Program-made: the position numbers and the translations under genes
Shown here: positions 26,289 to 37,639 of the stretch, piece after piece
How positions within the stretch are numbered: position 1 is the first letter of the stretch
Layout of the letters: the number at the start of each line of letters is the position of its first letter
Assembly (NCBI GenBank): GCA_033961575.1
Contig: CM066728.1
Location: forward strand, 31,992,352 to 32,056,351
Direction of reading: 5' to 3'
DNA from: Aselliscus stoliczkanus
Lineage: Eukaryota > Chordata > Mammalia > Chiroptera > Hipposideridae
DNA: 64,000 nucleotides
Notes under the pieces: generated by a model
The model's input: only the letters and a program-made list of their open reading frames with translations
What the model was told of the DNA's origin: nothing
The model's database searches: none

Positions 26289-26814
26289 TTAGCTCAGTTC
26301 AGAGAGTAAAAGACTTGAAAAAGCATAGACAAGGGCTTGACAACTAATAGACAATAATCCATTTTATAATAAATAGATTTACATATTTTAAAATAATTAA
26401 CATTGAAAAAACTGGCCATAAATTCAGTCTTCTACTTTAAGAAAAATCATATCTTAATTGCTAATGATGAAATCCAGGCATTATAATCTCCTGGCAATTA
26501 AGAAACTGAAGAATTATGTGTAAAATAAAAACACACATGTATTTACTTCTAAATCTTCCTAAGGTCTAACTTTGAACCTTATAATGATTGTTCTCCTTAA
26601 ATTTAATTTTAAAAGGCAACAAAAAGAAATTTGTCCATAACATGTATTAAATAAACCCTCACTCACTGTTGAAAATTACGTTAACTCATACTTGGACCGT
26701 TTTAAGGGATGGAGAAATTTTTAACATAATAGGCAAGTGAGGTCCAAATGAAAATATAAAAACTTACACTCAAACAGAAAAGGATGAAAAGAAACTGACT
26801 TAACAAGGAGTGTA
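26289..26814. other. AT-rich spacer
   Basis: I see no gene or recognisable repeat. Confidence 0.4.
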
Positions 26815-27062
26815 ACATGTAGAGGTTAAAAACTCTTGAGTGATATTGCCTGTCTTTCAATGCTGCTTCCACCACTTGCTAGTTGTGTGGCCTCACACAA
26901 AGTAATTAATCTCTCTGTGCCTCATTTTCCTTATCTGTGAGTGGGAATAATAATGGCAAACTTATCTCAGGATTGCAGTGAATATTATATGACATGTAAA
27001 GTGCTTGGAATAGTGAATGACACAAAGTAAGTACTCAATAAATATTAGCTCATATTATTAAA
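26815..27062 (+). repeat. MIR SINE, nearly full length
   Basis: The MIR consensus order is easy to follow: 'ccaccacttgctagttgtgt', 'taatctctctgtgcctcatt', 'tatctgtgagtgggaataat', 'gacatgtaaagtgcttggaa' and 'gtactcaataaatattagct'. It is the best-preserved MIR in the window. Confidence 0.92.
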
Positions 27063-27964
27063 AAAAAAAAGGTAAAAATAATATTCCTGAAGCCCAAACA
27101 CTAAGTATGGCTGAACAGTAATAGCAGGGGTTGACATGAGATCTACAAGACACAGAACAGGAGTACTGATTCTGCTGGTAAATCTTAAACAAGAACGATT
27201 TAAGTTGATAAAGTGAAGATAAAAGTAGACACTAAATATTAGTGTTGGTTGAAGATTTCGGGTCAAGATGGCAGAGAAGGTAAATACTGTGCTCACCTCC
27301 TCTCACGACCACGTCAAAATTACAACTAAACTGCAGAGCAACCATCATTGAGAATCATCTGAAGTCTAGCTGAACATAAATCCTACAACTAAGGACATAC
27401 AGAAGAAGCCACCTTCGGACTGGTAGGAGGGGTGGAGTTGTGGATGGGGTGGTTCCACACCCATATGTGGTAGTTAAAGATTGGGAGGGATATCTCAGTT
27501 GTGAAGGTCTCCTGGAGGAGCAAGGGGTCCCAACCCCATACTAGGCTCCCCAGCCCAGGGTTCTAGTGCCAAGAAAACAAGTTCCCAAAACTGGCTGTGA
27601 AAACTAGCAGAGATTGTGACTGAATGAGATGGTGAGCTGCTGGATTCCCAGGTATTCCCCTTAACAGGCCACAGTGGACTTACTTGCTGACAGACTCACT
27701 CACTCTGAGCTCCAGCACTGGGACAGCAGCTCAAAAGGAACCAGGGACATACAGGAGGAACTGAACTGTCTGGCTTCACAATGAGGGTGGAAGGGCAGCT
27801 TTCTCCCAGACAGAAGTGCTGGCAGAGTTCATTATATTTGTTTGTTGCGCCCTCCCCACTCCCAGCATGATGCTGTAGGCAGTTGCCTTATGTGAGTTTC
27901 AACCAGCCTAGCCAACACCATTTCTTTGCCCAGCCCTAGAGATTCCCCACCCAAGCCACTTCCA

Positions 27965-28749
27965 TTTTTTTTGTTTTGTTTTGTTTGAAATTTATTTATT
28001 TTTAATTAGTTTCAGGTGTACAACACAGTGCAATAGTTATACTTTTTACCCCTCAAAGTGACAACCCCCCTCCCCCAATTTGCCACCCCACTACCCCCCC
28101 CCATATCATATATGTCTATTACACTTCCTCTGACTCCCTTCCACAGTATAATCCACATCCCGTGACTATCTATATATATTCAATTACTGTTGGTATACAA
28201 TATTATACAACCTCAGCTTCAGGTGTACAGGGCAGCGATCAAGCCTCGACTCCATCCATGAAATGGTCTCCCCAACAAGACATGTGACCATCTGACACCC
28301 CAAAAAATATTTACAACATTATTAATTATATTCCCCAAACTGATTTTCACATCCCAGTGGCAATATTGTAGTTGCCTATTTTTGCTGTCTAATCCCTTCC
28401 CCTTCTACCGCATCCCCATCCCCCTCCCAACTAGCAACCCTGATTTTTCCTCTATATCTATGAGACAGTTTCTGTTTACTTTGCTCATTCATTCAGTTTT
28501 TCAGATTCCACATATAAGTGAGATCATATGGTATTTGTCTTTCTCTGACTGATTTATTTCACTTAACATAATAGTCTCTAGGTCCATTCATATCATTGCA
28601 AATGGTATGATTTCATTCTTCTTTATATTGGAGTAATACTCCATTCTATAAATGTACCACAGTTTCTTAATCCAGTCATCTATCGATGGGCATTTCAGTT
28701 GTTTCCAAGTCTTGGCTATTGTAAATAGTGCTGCAATGAACATAGGCCT
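27965..28749 (-). mobile_element. 5'-truncated L1 nested in the HAL1
   Basis: It begins with a T-rich tail, then 'gtttcaggtgtacaacacag', a C-rich 3' UTR and ORF2 C-terminal sequence, all in minus orientation. A perfect 16-bp duplication acccaagccacttcca is at 27949-27964 and 28750-28765, so the insertion into the HAL1 5' region is certain. The minus frame 28588-28782 (AALFTIAKTWK) is L1-derived. Confidence 0.95.
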
Positions 28750-30650
28750 ACCCAAGCCACTTCCAATGGCTATTCCATACAAATGGCCTGTCTTGACTCA
28801 TCATGCTGCAGGCTTTCCTAAAATCTCGTAAAGGTTCACAAAACTCCAAATAAACAACATCTGGCTTCAGTGTGTCCCATACCTCTGCCTGAGCAGCCCT
28901 CAGTGCGGCACTAGTGACAGTTGGCTTCAGTTCGTGTCTTGGCCTCTCAAGGCACCTCCAAGCCCAGCACAAGTGGTGGCCATCTATGAACTGCTTTGTG
29001 GCTCATTCCAGGTGGCCCAGGGCAGGGAACAGTCTTCTGCTACATTTGGCCTGAGGTGAGGCCCCTGCTAGGAGGTCCCAGGGCCAGTACACCCGGTGGC
29101 TGGGTTTAGACTAAGCAGGAGCACCACCTGGCTACCTCCAAGGACAACACACCCAAAGGGCAGACTGGGAAGGCACCAGAGCCCTGCTAAAGTGAACCCT
29201 GCTATGTAGGGTCAGCCCCTGCACAGTAGCTCTTCTACTGTAGTCACGGCCAGTTCTCACAACCAATCACCTGAGGGTCAATCCCTCCCATTGATGTGCA
29301 AACAGCAACTAAAGCTCAACCACAACAGGAGGGCACACACAATCCATACAAGAGACACACACCTAGTGCATCTGGCCAGGGAGACTGTGTCACTGGGCCC
29401 CACAAGACACCTAATTCATGAGGCCACTCTACTGAAACCAGAAGACATAGCAACCCTATCTAATACACAGAAACAATCACAGGGAAGAAGCCAAAATGAG
29501 GAGACAAATAAACATGTCCCAAATGAAAGAACAGAACAAAGCTCCAGAAAAAAACTAAACAAAATGGAAACAACCAATCTACTAGACACAGAGTTCAAAA
29601 CACTGGTTAGATGGATGCTCAGTGATCTCAACAAAGAGAAAACATAAAAATGGACGTAGAAAACATTATAAAAACCCAGTCAAAAATAAATAATACAGTA
29701 ACTGAAATGGAAAATACATTAGAGGGAATAAGTACAAGATTAGTTGAAGCAGAGGCTCAAATCAGAAATTTAGAAGATAAAGTAGCAGAAAACACCCACT
29801 CAGAATAGCAAAAAAAAAAAAAGATGATGGTTTAAGGACCTCTGGGACACCAACGTTCACATCATAGGGATACCAGGAGAAGAGACAGAACAAGGAATTG
29901 AAAACCTATTAGAAGAACTAATGATAGAAAATTTCCCTTACCTGGTGAAGGAAATAGACATACAAACCCAAGACATACAAAACCCAGACAGTCCCAAATA
30001 AGAGAAACCCAAAGAGGTGCACACCAAGACACGTCACAATTAAAATGCCACAGGTTAAAGACAAAGAGAGAATCTTAAAAGCAGCAAGAGAAAAGCAGTT
30101 AGTTACCTACACAGGAGCTCCCATAAGACTATTAACTGATTTCTCAACTGAAACTTTGCAGTCCAGAAGGGATTGGCAGGAAATATTCAAAAGTGATGAA
30201 AAGCCAACGACATACAACCATGATTACTGTACCCAGAAAAGTTATCATTTAGAATTGAAGGACAGGTAAAAAGTTTCCCAGACAAGAAAAAGCTCAAGGA
30301 GTTCATCACCACCAAACCAGTATTACAAGAAATGTTAAAGGGACTTTTTTAAGAAGAAAGAAAAGATCAAAGCTATGAATAATAAAATGGCAATAATTAC
30401 ATATCTATCAATAATCGTGTTCAATGTAAATGGATTAAATGCTTCAATCAAAACACAGGGTGGCTGAATAGATAAGAAAACAAGACCCTTACACATGCAG
30501 CCTATAAGAGACTGACTTCAGATTGACAAACACACAGAGACCGAAAGTACAGAGAGGGAAAAAGATAATTCATGATAATGGAAATAATAAAAAAAATGCT
30601 AGAGTAGCAATACTTATACCAGATAAAATAGATTTTAAAACAAAGGCTAT

Positions 30651-30764
30651 GGGGCCGGCCGAGTAGCGTGGTGGTTAAGTGCTGGCTTGGGAAGCCAGTG
30701 GCCACTGTTCGGGTCCCACATGTGAGGGCCAGTGACACTGCCCTCAAAAAGAAAACACACAAAA
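30651..30764 (+). mobile_element. Short SINE nested in the HAL1
   Basis: Head 'ggggccggccgagtagcgtg', end 'gacactgccctc', A-rich tail. The duplication aaaacaaaggctat is at 30637-30650 and 30765-30778, inside the ORF2 remnant just before the HAL1 deletion junction. Confidence 0.93.
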
Positions 30765-31462
30765 AAAACAAAGGCTATAACAAGAGACATAGAAGGACCT
30801 AGTAATTCCACTTCTGGATATTTATCCAGAGAAACCCGAACACTACTTCAAAGGGAAGTATGCATCCATATATTCATTGCAGCATTATTTACAATAGCCA
30901 AGATATGGAGGAAGCGTGGGTTTCCATCAATGGATGAATATGAAGAAGAGGTGGTACACATTTAGAATGGAATATTACTCAGCTATAAAAAAGAATGAAA
31001 TCTTGTGATTGCAACAACATGAATGGACCTACAGGGTATTGTGCTGAGTGGAGTGAGACAAAGACAAATGCCATATGACTTCACTGATATGTGGAATCTA
31101 TAGAACAAAATAAACAAAGAAACAAGACAGAAACAAAATCACAGATACAGAGAACATTTTCATCATTGCTGAGGGCATGAATGAAAAGGGGGAAGGGATT
31201 AAGAAGTTAAGAAGTACTAACTGGTAGTTATAAAACAGTCATGGGGATATAGGGTATAGCATAAGGAATATAGTCAATAATATAGTAATAACTATGAATG
31301 GTGTCAGATGGATACTAGATTTACTGGGGTGATCACTCTGTAAGTTATATAAATGTCTAATCACTATGTTGTACACCTGAAACTAATATAATGTTGTATG
31401 TCAACTGTAATTGAGAAATAATAATTATTAAAAAAATAAAATAAAATAAAAATTAGTGTTGG

Positions 31463-32195
31463 CTGATAGGAATGAAGAAGACAGAGATCCGTACAAAGGA
31501 CTGCAAAATAAAAATTTAAAAATGGATGAAAAGAAAAAAGAGGCAGGAGTCAGGGGTTTTGGTGGTAATAACCAGAAAGATGTCAAACAGATGTACTGAA
31601 ATGAAAATTTTTAGTCACGGTAACATAATTTTGTAAGTACCCAGCTGCAGGCTGTACTGATCAATCTGATAAAAGAACTTTACTAAGATATGAAAAGAAT
31701 ACACATCAACGCCATTCTAACATAAAAAAATAAAAAAAAAATAAGGAGCATCACCATCCACCCTCAATAAAAAAACAAGAAAGTCCTCTAAACACTTGCA
31801 GAAGAACTACTTAGTATTTACCCTGGGAAAATTAGTAAAATCTAAAAAGGAAATAGCAATTGTCACATCAAGATTTTCAGATTCAGTATCTCCATGGGTA
31901 CACCTCTGATTTCTGATTGCATTCAACTTTTCTGTTCAATAAATAGTTTTGAACATTATAATCAACTTCTTTTTAATCAAAACTAGTCATACTGGCAAAT
32001 TAGGTAGTACTGAGAAATGTAATTCATTACGGTAGTTTTCTTTTTAAGTATGCTTTTAATCAGTTTTGAATGCAGGTGCACTTTTAAAAGAAAAGCAACA
32101 AATTTCCATGGGATATTGATGCCTCTAAAGTAGGAACTGGTTTTGCTAGAAAAAATAAAATGAAACTCTGTAAGTCTCCATGAGGCAGTTCATGT
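31463..32195. other. Spacer, A-rich in part
   Basis: I see no gene. An A-rich tract lies at 31715-31745. Confidence 0.4.
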
Positions 32196-32210
32196 AAAAA
32201 AGGAATCTTA

Positions 32211-32322
32211 TTTGGGCTGGCCGAGTGGTGTGGTGGTTAAGCACTGGCTTGGGAAGCCAGCAGTCCTGGTTTGGGTCCCACATGTGAGGGCCAGTGACAC
32301 TGCCCTCAAAAAAAAAAAAAAA
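32211..32322 (+). mobile_element. Short tRNA-headed SINE
   Basis: Head 'gggctggccgagtggtgtgg', end 'gacactgccctc', long poly(A). The flanking repeat aaaaaaggaatctta (32196-32210) recurs with one change at 32323-32337. Confidence 0.9.
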
Positions 32323-32339
32323 AAAAAAGGCATCTTACT

Positions 32340-33200
32340 GATTTATTAATAATTCCTAACTTTTACAAAGCGAACATGTTTTGGTTCTTCCTATTTTTGA
32401 ATAATTTAATGATAAACATACCATATAAACTAGAACTACGTAAACCAAAATCTTTCATTATTCTCTTCTAAACACCTATTAGCAAGCTTTGTTTCAAAAA
32501 ATACACTTGTGAAAAATATGACAAATTCAAGCCTGAGGTCTAGTTTGACATGACACTCATTTCCAAAAATGGAATTAATTAAAATGAGATTATAAATAAA
32601 TCAATCTGTCCGATTTAGCAGATACTATTATAGTTAACTTACTTGTACGGACTGGCGATTGCTTTGTGTAACTATTAGTATGATAGCTGCTTTTCTCTTT
32701 CAATCTTGCCTAGAACAAGACAGTGAAGTTCTTTTATAATTCCTGTTAAAGTACATAAGGGTTTTACTGCTTTTAATATTGATAAGTTAAAATTTACCAA
32801 TCAATGCTGACATGTCATGCTACTTTTGAAAATAAATGCCTACTTGATAAAATAGGTCAATACTGAGCATTGACTATATCAAAATAATCCACTTGTTACC
32901 ATGAAATAAAAATACCACTTAAGCAAGTGGTATTATATTCTTAAATAGGATGACTAATAATAAACATTGCCTCAGAAATTGCTCCCAAGTCAGTAGTTTA
33001 AATTTGTTTTCTTGTAGGAAAAATATGAACTCATGAAGAAGGTTAATGCTAAATAAATGTCTTTTATAAACTTATTAAGCACTATAAACATTTAGCATAT
33101 TTTCCACCTTTAAAAATTGTTGATAAGCCTCCATTAAATGCTTTCATAATCTTTTTAGTTTCTCTTCATTTCAAAGTCTGTACTTCTACATTTCACTTGA
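32340..33200. other. Unique AT-rich spacer
   Basis: I see no gene or clear repeat. Confidence 0.4.
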
Positions 33201-33219
33201 AGAAAAAAACAGAACACGA

Positions 33220-34380
33220 TGGCAAATGAGGATATATTTACCTCTTCCCTTTAACCTCAAATTCCACATAGAATATGTATATTTTTCAAAAGAAGAAACA
33301 TTAATAGTTCAGGTAAATAAAAAAGAATACTACTGCATACCAGAAAATATGAGAAAGATCTATAAACTAAAAATCATGATTTGATTAAAGGGAAAAAGTC
33401 AAATCAGAGACAACTGAAGAAAAACAAGCAAAGAAGTGACTGTAGAGGCGCAGAGAAAACAAAGCTCATGGTCAATAAATAACAAAGGCAGGAATATATT
33501 TTCTCAAAAGTGATTTCTGACTGTGGAGAGTCCCAGCGTAGACAGTGGGATCGGAGGACCAGAACCAGGTGGCAGGTCATTTATGAGAAGGAAGTCCCAA
33601 ACCCAGCCAATAAACTCCTAAGAGGAACACACTGCCCAGCCACACTCCCTCCTTTTGCCCTGCAAGTCATTGGATGACGGCGTCTGTAATAAGAATCTTA
33701 TTATCCCAAAAAACAGAGGGATGGGTTCATCTAGGCTGAGCAATAAATACTCTTCAGCCACCAAAACTACTCAATTTAGGCTTTTACTAACAACCAAGAA
33801 TCACCAATTATTTGAAGAAAAATTAGCAATAAAGTCACTGAATTTAAAGAAATAATATTTAGGCACAGTCAAAGAAACAGAAGAATACTTTAAATATAAT
33901 TGACATTCTCAGTGAGATAGCACATCATCAACAACGAAAAAGAACTGACTATTTTGAAAAAGAATTCCGCAAAATTAAAAACATATCTGATAAAACAATG
34001 ACAAAACAAAGCTTAAAAAAAAAAATGGACTGAAAATTTAACAGACCCAGCTAAAGATCAAATTATTGAGCTAGATATGAAGGATAAGAGATTCTCCAAA
34101 ATCCACAGTAAAATGAGAAAAACATAAAGAGAAACGGAAGACATTTAGAAGCTCCAGTAGCTGCCTAACTGAAGGATCAGAAAGAACTGAGTGAAAAAGT
34201 AAACACAGAGATAAAAGAAGAAAATTTTCCTTGGCTAAAAATAGATTCAGGTATTCTGACAAAAAATGCCAGAGACACCTGAATAAGCACACTAGCCATA
34301 AAAACAGACACTTAATCACACCCTAGTGTAATAGAAGAAATTCATGAGTACATATTTAGAAATCTGGGGGTGAGCTGCGG
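33220..34380 (+). repeat. Possible very old HAL1/L1 ORF1-region remnant
   Basis: The sense strand is A-rich and reads like decayed L1/HAL1 5' region and ORF1 coiled coil ('cttcagccaccaaaactac', 'gaactgagtgaaaaagtaaa', 'gaagaaaattttccttgg'), but no diagnostic motif is intact. The minus frame at 34071-34319 is its complement and not a gene. Confidence 0.35.
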
Positions 34381-34699
34381 GGGGGACCGATGGAAGAAGG
34401 GAAGAAAACAGGTTATTTACAAAGGTATGAAAATCATATTGCTATCAGAATTCTTTTTTTGCAGGTAACAATAGAAGTCAATAGAACAGTGTTTTCAAAC
34501 GTCAAGTTATTTAAATGTAGAATTCTGTCAAGCCTAATTAGCAATCAAGTGAATTAAATATACATTTCCAGTCATTCAGAGACTCAGATTAGCTTAACAC
34601 CTTCAAATACAATCTAAAAGAATTACTAAATGATTAATTCTAATAAACAGAAAACAAAAAAATCAATGAGGGAAATGTGAAATAAAAGAAACTGTGATG

Positions 34700-34755
34700 T
34701 CTGAAACCAGTAAAACTAAATTTACTAAATTAAATTTAGTAAAACTAAATTTAAA
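34700..34755. repeat. Small AT-rich direct and inverted repeat
   Basis: The motif taaatttactaaatta and its inverse taatttagtaaa overlap with repeats of aaaactaaattta, forming a cruciform-capable block. Confidence 0.7.
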
Positions 34756-34860
34756 CATCTATTGATGCATAATGTTAAAAAAATAAAAATCTAAATTAAG
34801 GTACAAAAATATTTTAGAATGACTATCAGGGAGGAAGAAATATATATTAAAAACCTCTAG

Positions 34861-35259
34861 GACTGGCTGAATGGCTCAGTAGGTTAAGAGCACAAGCTCT
34901 GAGCAACAGGATCACTGGTTCAATTCCCACATGGGCCAGCGAGCTGTGCCCGAGCTGAGCTGCCAACAGGTGGCAGGATGGCTGAGCTGGAGAAAGCATG
35001 TGCTCTTGACAACAAGGTTGCTGGTTCAACTTCCGCATGGCATGGTGGGCTGCACCACTGCCCGCCCCCTTAACCCCCCAACTAAGATTGAACATGGCAC
35101 CTTGAGTTGAGCAGCCACAAGCTGCCAATGGGGGGCTGGCTGGTGACTAGGCTTGGAGCTGAGCTAGCTGCGCTCTCCACAACTAAGATTGAAGGACAAC
35201 TTGGCTGTTCCCTTCCCCAATAAAATCTTTAAACAAAAACAAAACAAAAACAAAAACAA
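34861..35259 (+). mobile_element. VES-type bat SINE, long copy
   Basis: This is the clearest taxonomic marker in the window. It has a tRNA-like head ('tggctgaatggctcagtagg', 'ctggttcaattcccacatgg'), the internal phrase 'actaagattgaacatggcac', and the tail 'ctccacaactaagattgaag' with AATAAA and ATCTTT followed by (CAAAA)n. Near-identical 11-bp repeats, aaaacctctag and aaaaactctag, flank it (34850-34860 and 35260-35270). The minus frame 34847-35128 is SINE sequence. Confidence 0.9.
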
Positions 35260-35270
35260 AAAAACTCTAG

Positions 35271-36414
35271 ACACTTCTAGAAAGGAATACCAACATTTAG
35301 TAAGAGAAAAGCTTTTTTGGATGTCCTCAAAATATTCCTTTTATTCAGTTATACAGAGATGCCTGACAGTGGGGAAAAGATCCAATTTCTATGCCTTTAG
35401 ATTTAATATAAATTTGTTTTTCTCTAGATATACCCATACTTGTACATCAATAAATCCTCCCTGGTGTGTAAACATCACCATTACACCATTCCTGGAGCTG
35501 CTGAACTCTCTTTAAAACTAATTAGACAAAAATGAGCACATATGGCCTTGAATGCCCCATATGGAATGGAACCAAACAATGCAATCAGGTATATGAAATG
35601 GTGACTCAGAAGCTGCAGTATTAATTCTTGGAAAAGTTTATCTTGGAGTTATATAAAAGCAGTCATACTTGCAAATCTTCAAATCATCTATTGTTAATGT
35701 TCTAATTAAAATTGAACTGAACCCACCACAACAGTCTTTGGGTTTGGTTTTTTTTTCAATAAATAAGTTTGTTACCTTATTTTTCTTTCTGAGAAACTTA
35801 CCTATTTTTGAAAAGAACTGGTATTTACAAAAAGGAACATGAAATTCTAAACTAGTACCATGATTTTAGGCAGAAGGCCCATTGCTAAGAATGCTCATGG
35901 AAATTAATTTTGAGGGTCTAAATGAGCCTTGCATTTACAATGTACTCACTAAGAGCAAACCAGGTGTCAAAGCTGTTTTGCCTTCATTGTTTAGCTAAAA
36001 TGCCTTCCTGTGTATTTTTTTAAAATAAATTTCAGATGAAAATAGATGTTTCTACAGCACAAAGCATCTGAAACGGGTAATACAGAAATTTAAAATATTA
36101 AGTAGACAAAAACTACTGTTCTACTCAGTAGACAACAACAGGCTATATATTTAAAATATCCATAAAATATCTTTGCAGGATCTAGAAGATATGTTTGTAT
36201 CTTGTTTCAAATGTCAAAGTGCGAGGGAAAAACAAGGCTTCTTGAGGCATAAATCCAAGGACCATTAATCAAAACTCTTTAGATCTCAACTGACATACAC
36301 GCATGGGGAATGGCAGTGTCTATGGCACCGAAAGTACAAAACATTAAAGTTTATTACAGGTTAAAACCAATATCCAATTCATACTTCAGCATAATCATGC
36401 TCATGCTTACTCAC
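35271..36414. other. Unique AT-rich spacer
   Basis: No gene is recognised. The 108-codon frame at 35189-35515 begins inside the VES tail and has no domain. Confidence 0.4.
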
Positions 36415-36565
36415 CTTCAGGAAGAAGTATAATAGTATTCTTCATGTACTCAGTTACTCTAGGATGAGTAGAAGTTGGAAACTTTACCATTGGAAGTTTC
36501 CAATGGTCTCCAAGGTCAGTCTCATTCAGTGATACAAGATCATTTTGGACTTTACAACAGTATGG
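36415..36565 (-). other. Candidate coding exon, minus strand
   Basis: On the minus strand this 50-codon open stretch includes GDHWKLPMVKFPTSTHPR and then VTEYMKNTIILLPE, ending at a near-consensus donor, CCTGAAG|gtgagtaag. An internal acceptor candidate, cttctactcatcctag, would give a 44-nt exon 36415-36458. The amino-acid mix is richer in G, D, H, W, P and T than is usual for chance frames in this AT-rich DNA. I do not recognise the protein, and a strong acceptor at the outer edge is lacking. It could be a chance frame. Confidence 0.27.
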
Positions 36566-37063
36566 TTAAATTCCATTACATTTAGATTCTTTCTTCTGAT
36601 CATATATCCACCCAGAAGCCCAGCACAGTATTTGAATAAAGTAAAATATTTTGGACTTGCCACCCTTGGGATATTTTTCAAATGCTTTTGGAAATTTTTA
36701 TAGATGGTAATTTCAGTCATGAATATTTGAGCCAATTTATTTAGCTGAGAATGAACACAAAAATAGCTCCATATGCATATCTATGATAATTTAAGGAAAT
36801 GAAAAAAATGAAGATTGGGCCTAACTGCAATGTTTCTGAACACTAGAACCCTGAATTCACATTACTAAATGTTTTAAAGACAAGAAATATGTTCTCTTCT
36901 GCTTAATGAGATTAACCTTTCTCAATGTTTTAATAAAGCATTCTATATTTCTTATAGGCAAAAAAAAGACAACCCAAGAGACTAAATATATCTGATGTGC
37001 AGTTAGTACATATGTACACTATTAAATATCGGTATTAAGCTTATGCTATCATAAAATTCAAAC
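36566..37063. other. Unique AT-rich spacer
   Basis: I see no gene. The minus frame at 36526-36735 overlaps the candidate exon in another phase. Confidence 0.35.
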
Positions 37064-37065
37064 TA

Positions 37066-37143
37066 TTAGGTTGTTGGAAAAGTCATGACGTATTTTTTCT
37101 ATGTTTATTGCAAAAATGTGTCATGACTTTTCTGACAATGCAA
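37066..37143. mobile_element. Mini-mariner MITE, copy 2 (78 bp)
   Basis: A palindromic element of the same family as 17509-17589: ttaggttgttggaaaagtca at the left, and tcatgacttttctgacaatg near the right end. TA flanks both sides (37064-37065 and 37144-37145). The outer right end is more diverged than the left. Confidence 0.85.
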
Positions 37144-37483
37144 TAAGATTATAAAATGTAAATCCTATCTAATTGTTCCTAAATCATATCACACCAATAT
37201 ATTAACAAATAAAAATAAACATCTTCAAAGGAAAAAGTAGTTTCTGGTAGATTCCTAAGACTGGGCTACCAAAACTGAATTACTCTTAAAAATAGAGTTG
37301 GCTTCAATTTGTGAAAAATCTGTACAATGGAGAACAAATAGCTAATGAACAATAAAAACAAAGATGAGAACCTCACAGAAAATTAAGCATTTGTAATAAT
37401 GTGAGGTCTTCGGAAATAATACAGCAGCATAAGATTAAAAACAGGGTTCATCTGTCTAGATGCCCACTTGGTAGCATTACCTA

Positions 37484-37636
37484 GGAGCTTGCAGCCTGAT
37501 GTCTGGCTTCCTACCTCCTCACTACAGCTTCTTCCTGAATTGAAATTTGCCTGTGACAAGCCTACCTGCAAGCTTCAATTCAAGAAGAAGCTGTAGTCAG
37601 GAGAGAGGAAGCCAGATGTCAGGCTGCAAGCCCTCC
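37484..37636. repeat. Long hairpin: ~67-bp inverted repeat, 17-nt loop
   Basis: The left arm 37484-37550 and right arm 37568-37636 are reverse complements with few mismatches (shared cores: cttgcagcctga, tctggcttcct, actacagcttcttc). The loop is 37551-37567. It is neither a MITE nor a SINE that I recognise. Two short frames read the two arms. Confidence 0.93.
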
Positions 37637-37639
37637 AAG

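Larger units (their letters stand above)
27249..31451 (+). mobile_element. Full-length HAL1 (half-L1) retrotransposon with two nested insertions
   Basis: It has a 5' region starting ttgaagatttcgggtcaaga, a decayed ORF1, the first part of ORF2, an L1 3' UTR and an A-rich tail. An 11-bp duplication attagtgttgg lies at 27238-27248 and 31452-31462. ORF1 remnants are clear. After 29840 the RRM part reads GIENLLEELMIENFP, and at 30045-30200 the C-terminal domain reads VKDKERILKAAREKQLVTY then APIRLLTDFSTETLQ. The ORF2 endonuclease start is present (FNVNGLNA; PDKIDFK), but most of ORF2 is missing, with a direct join to the 3' UTR at about 30795. Frames are broken by stops and shifts, so it is inactive. 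Without its insertions it is about 3.3 kb. Confidence 0.88.
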
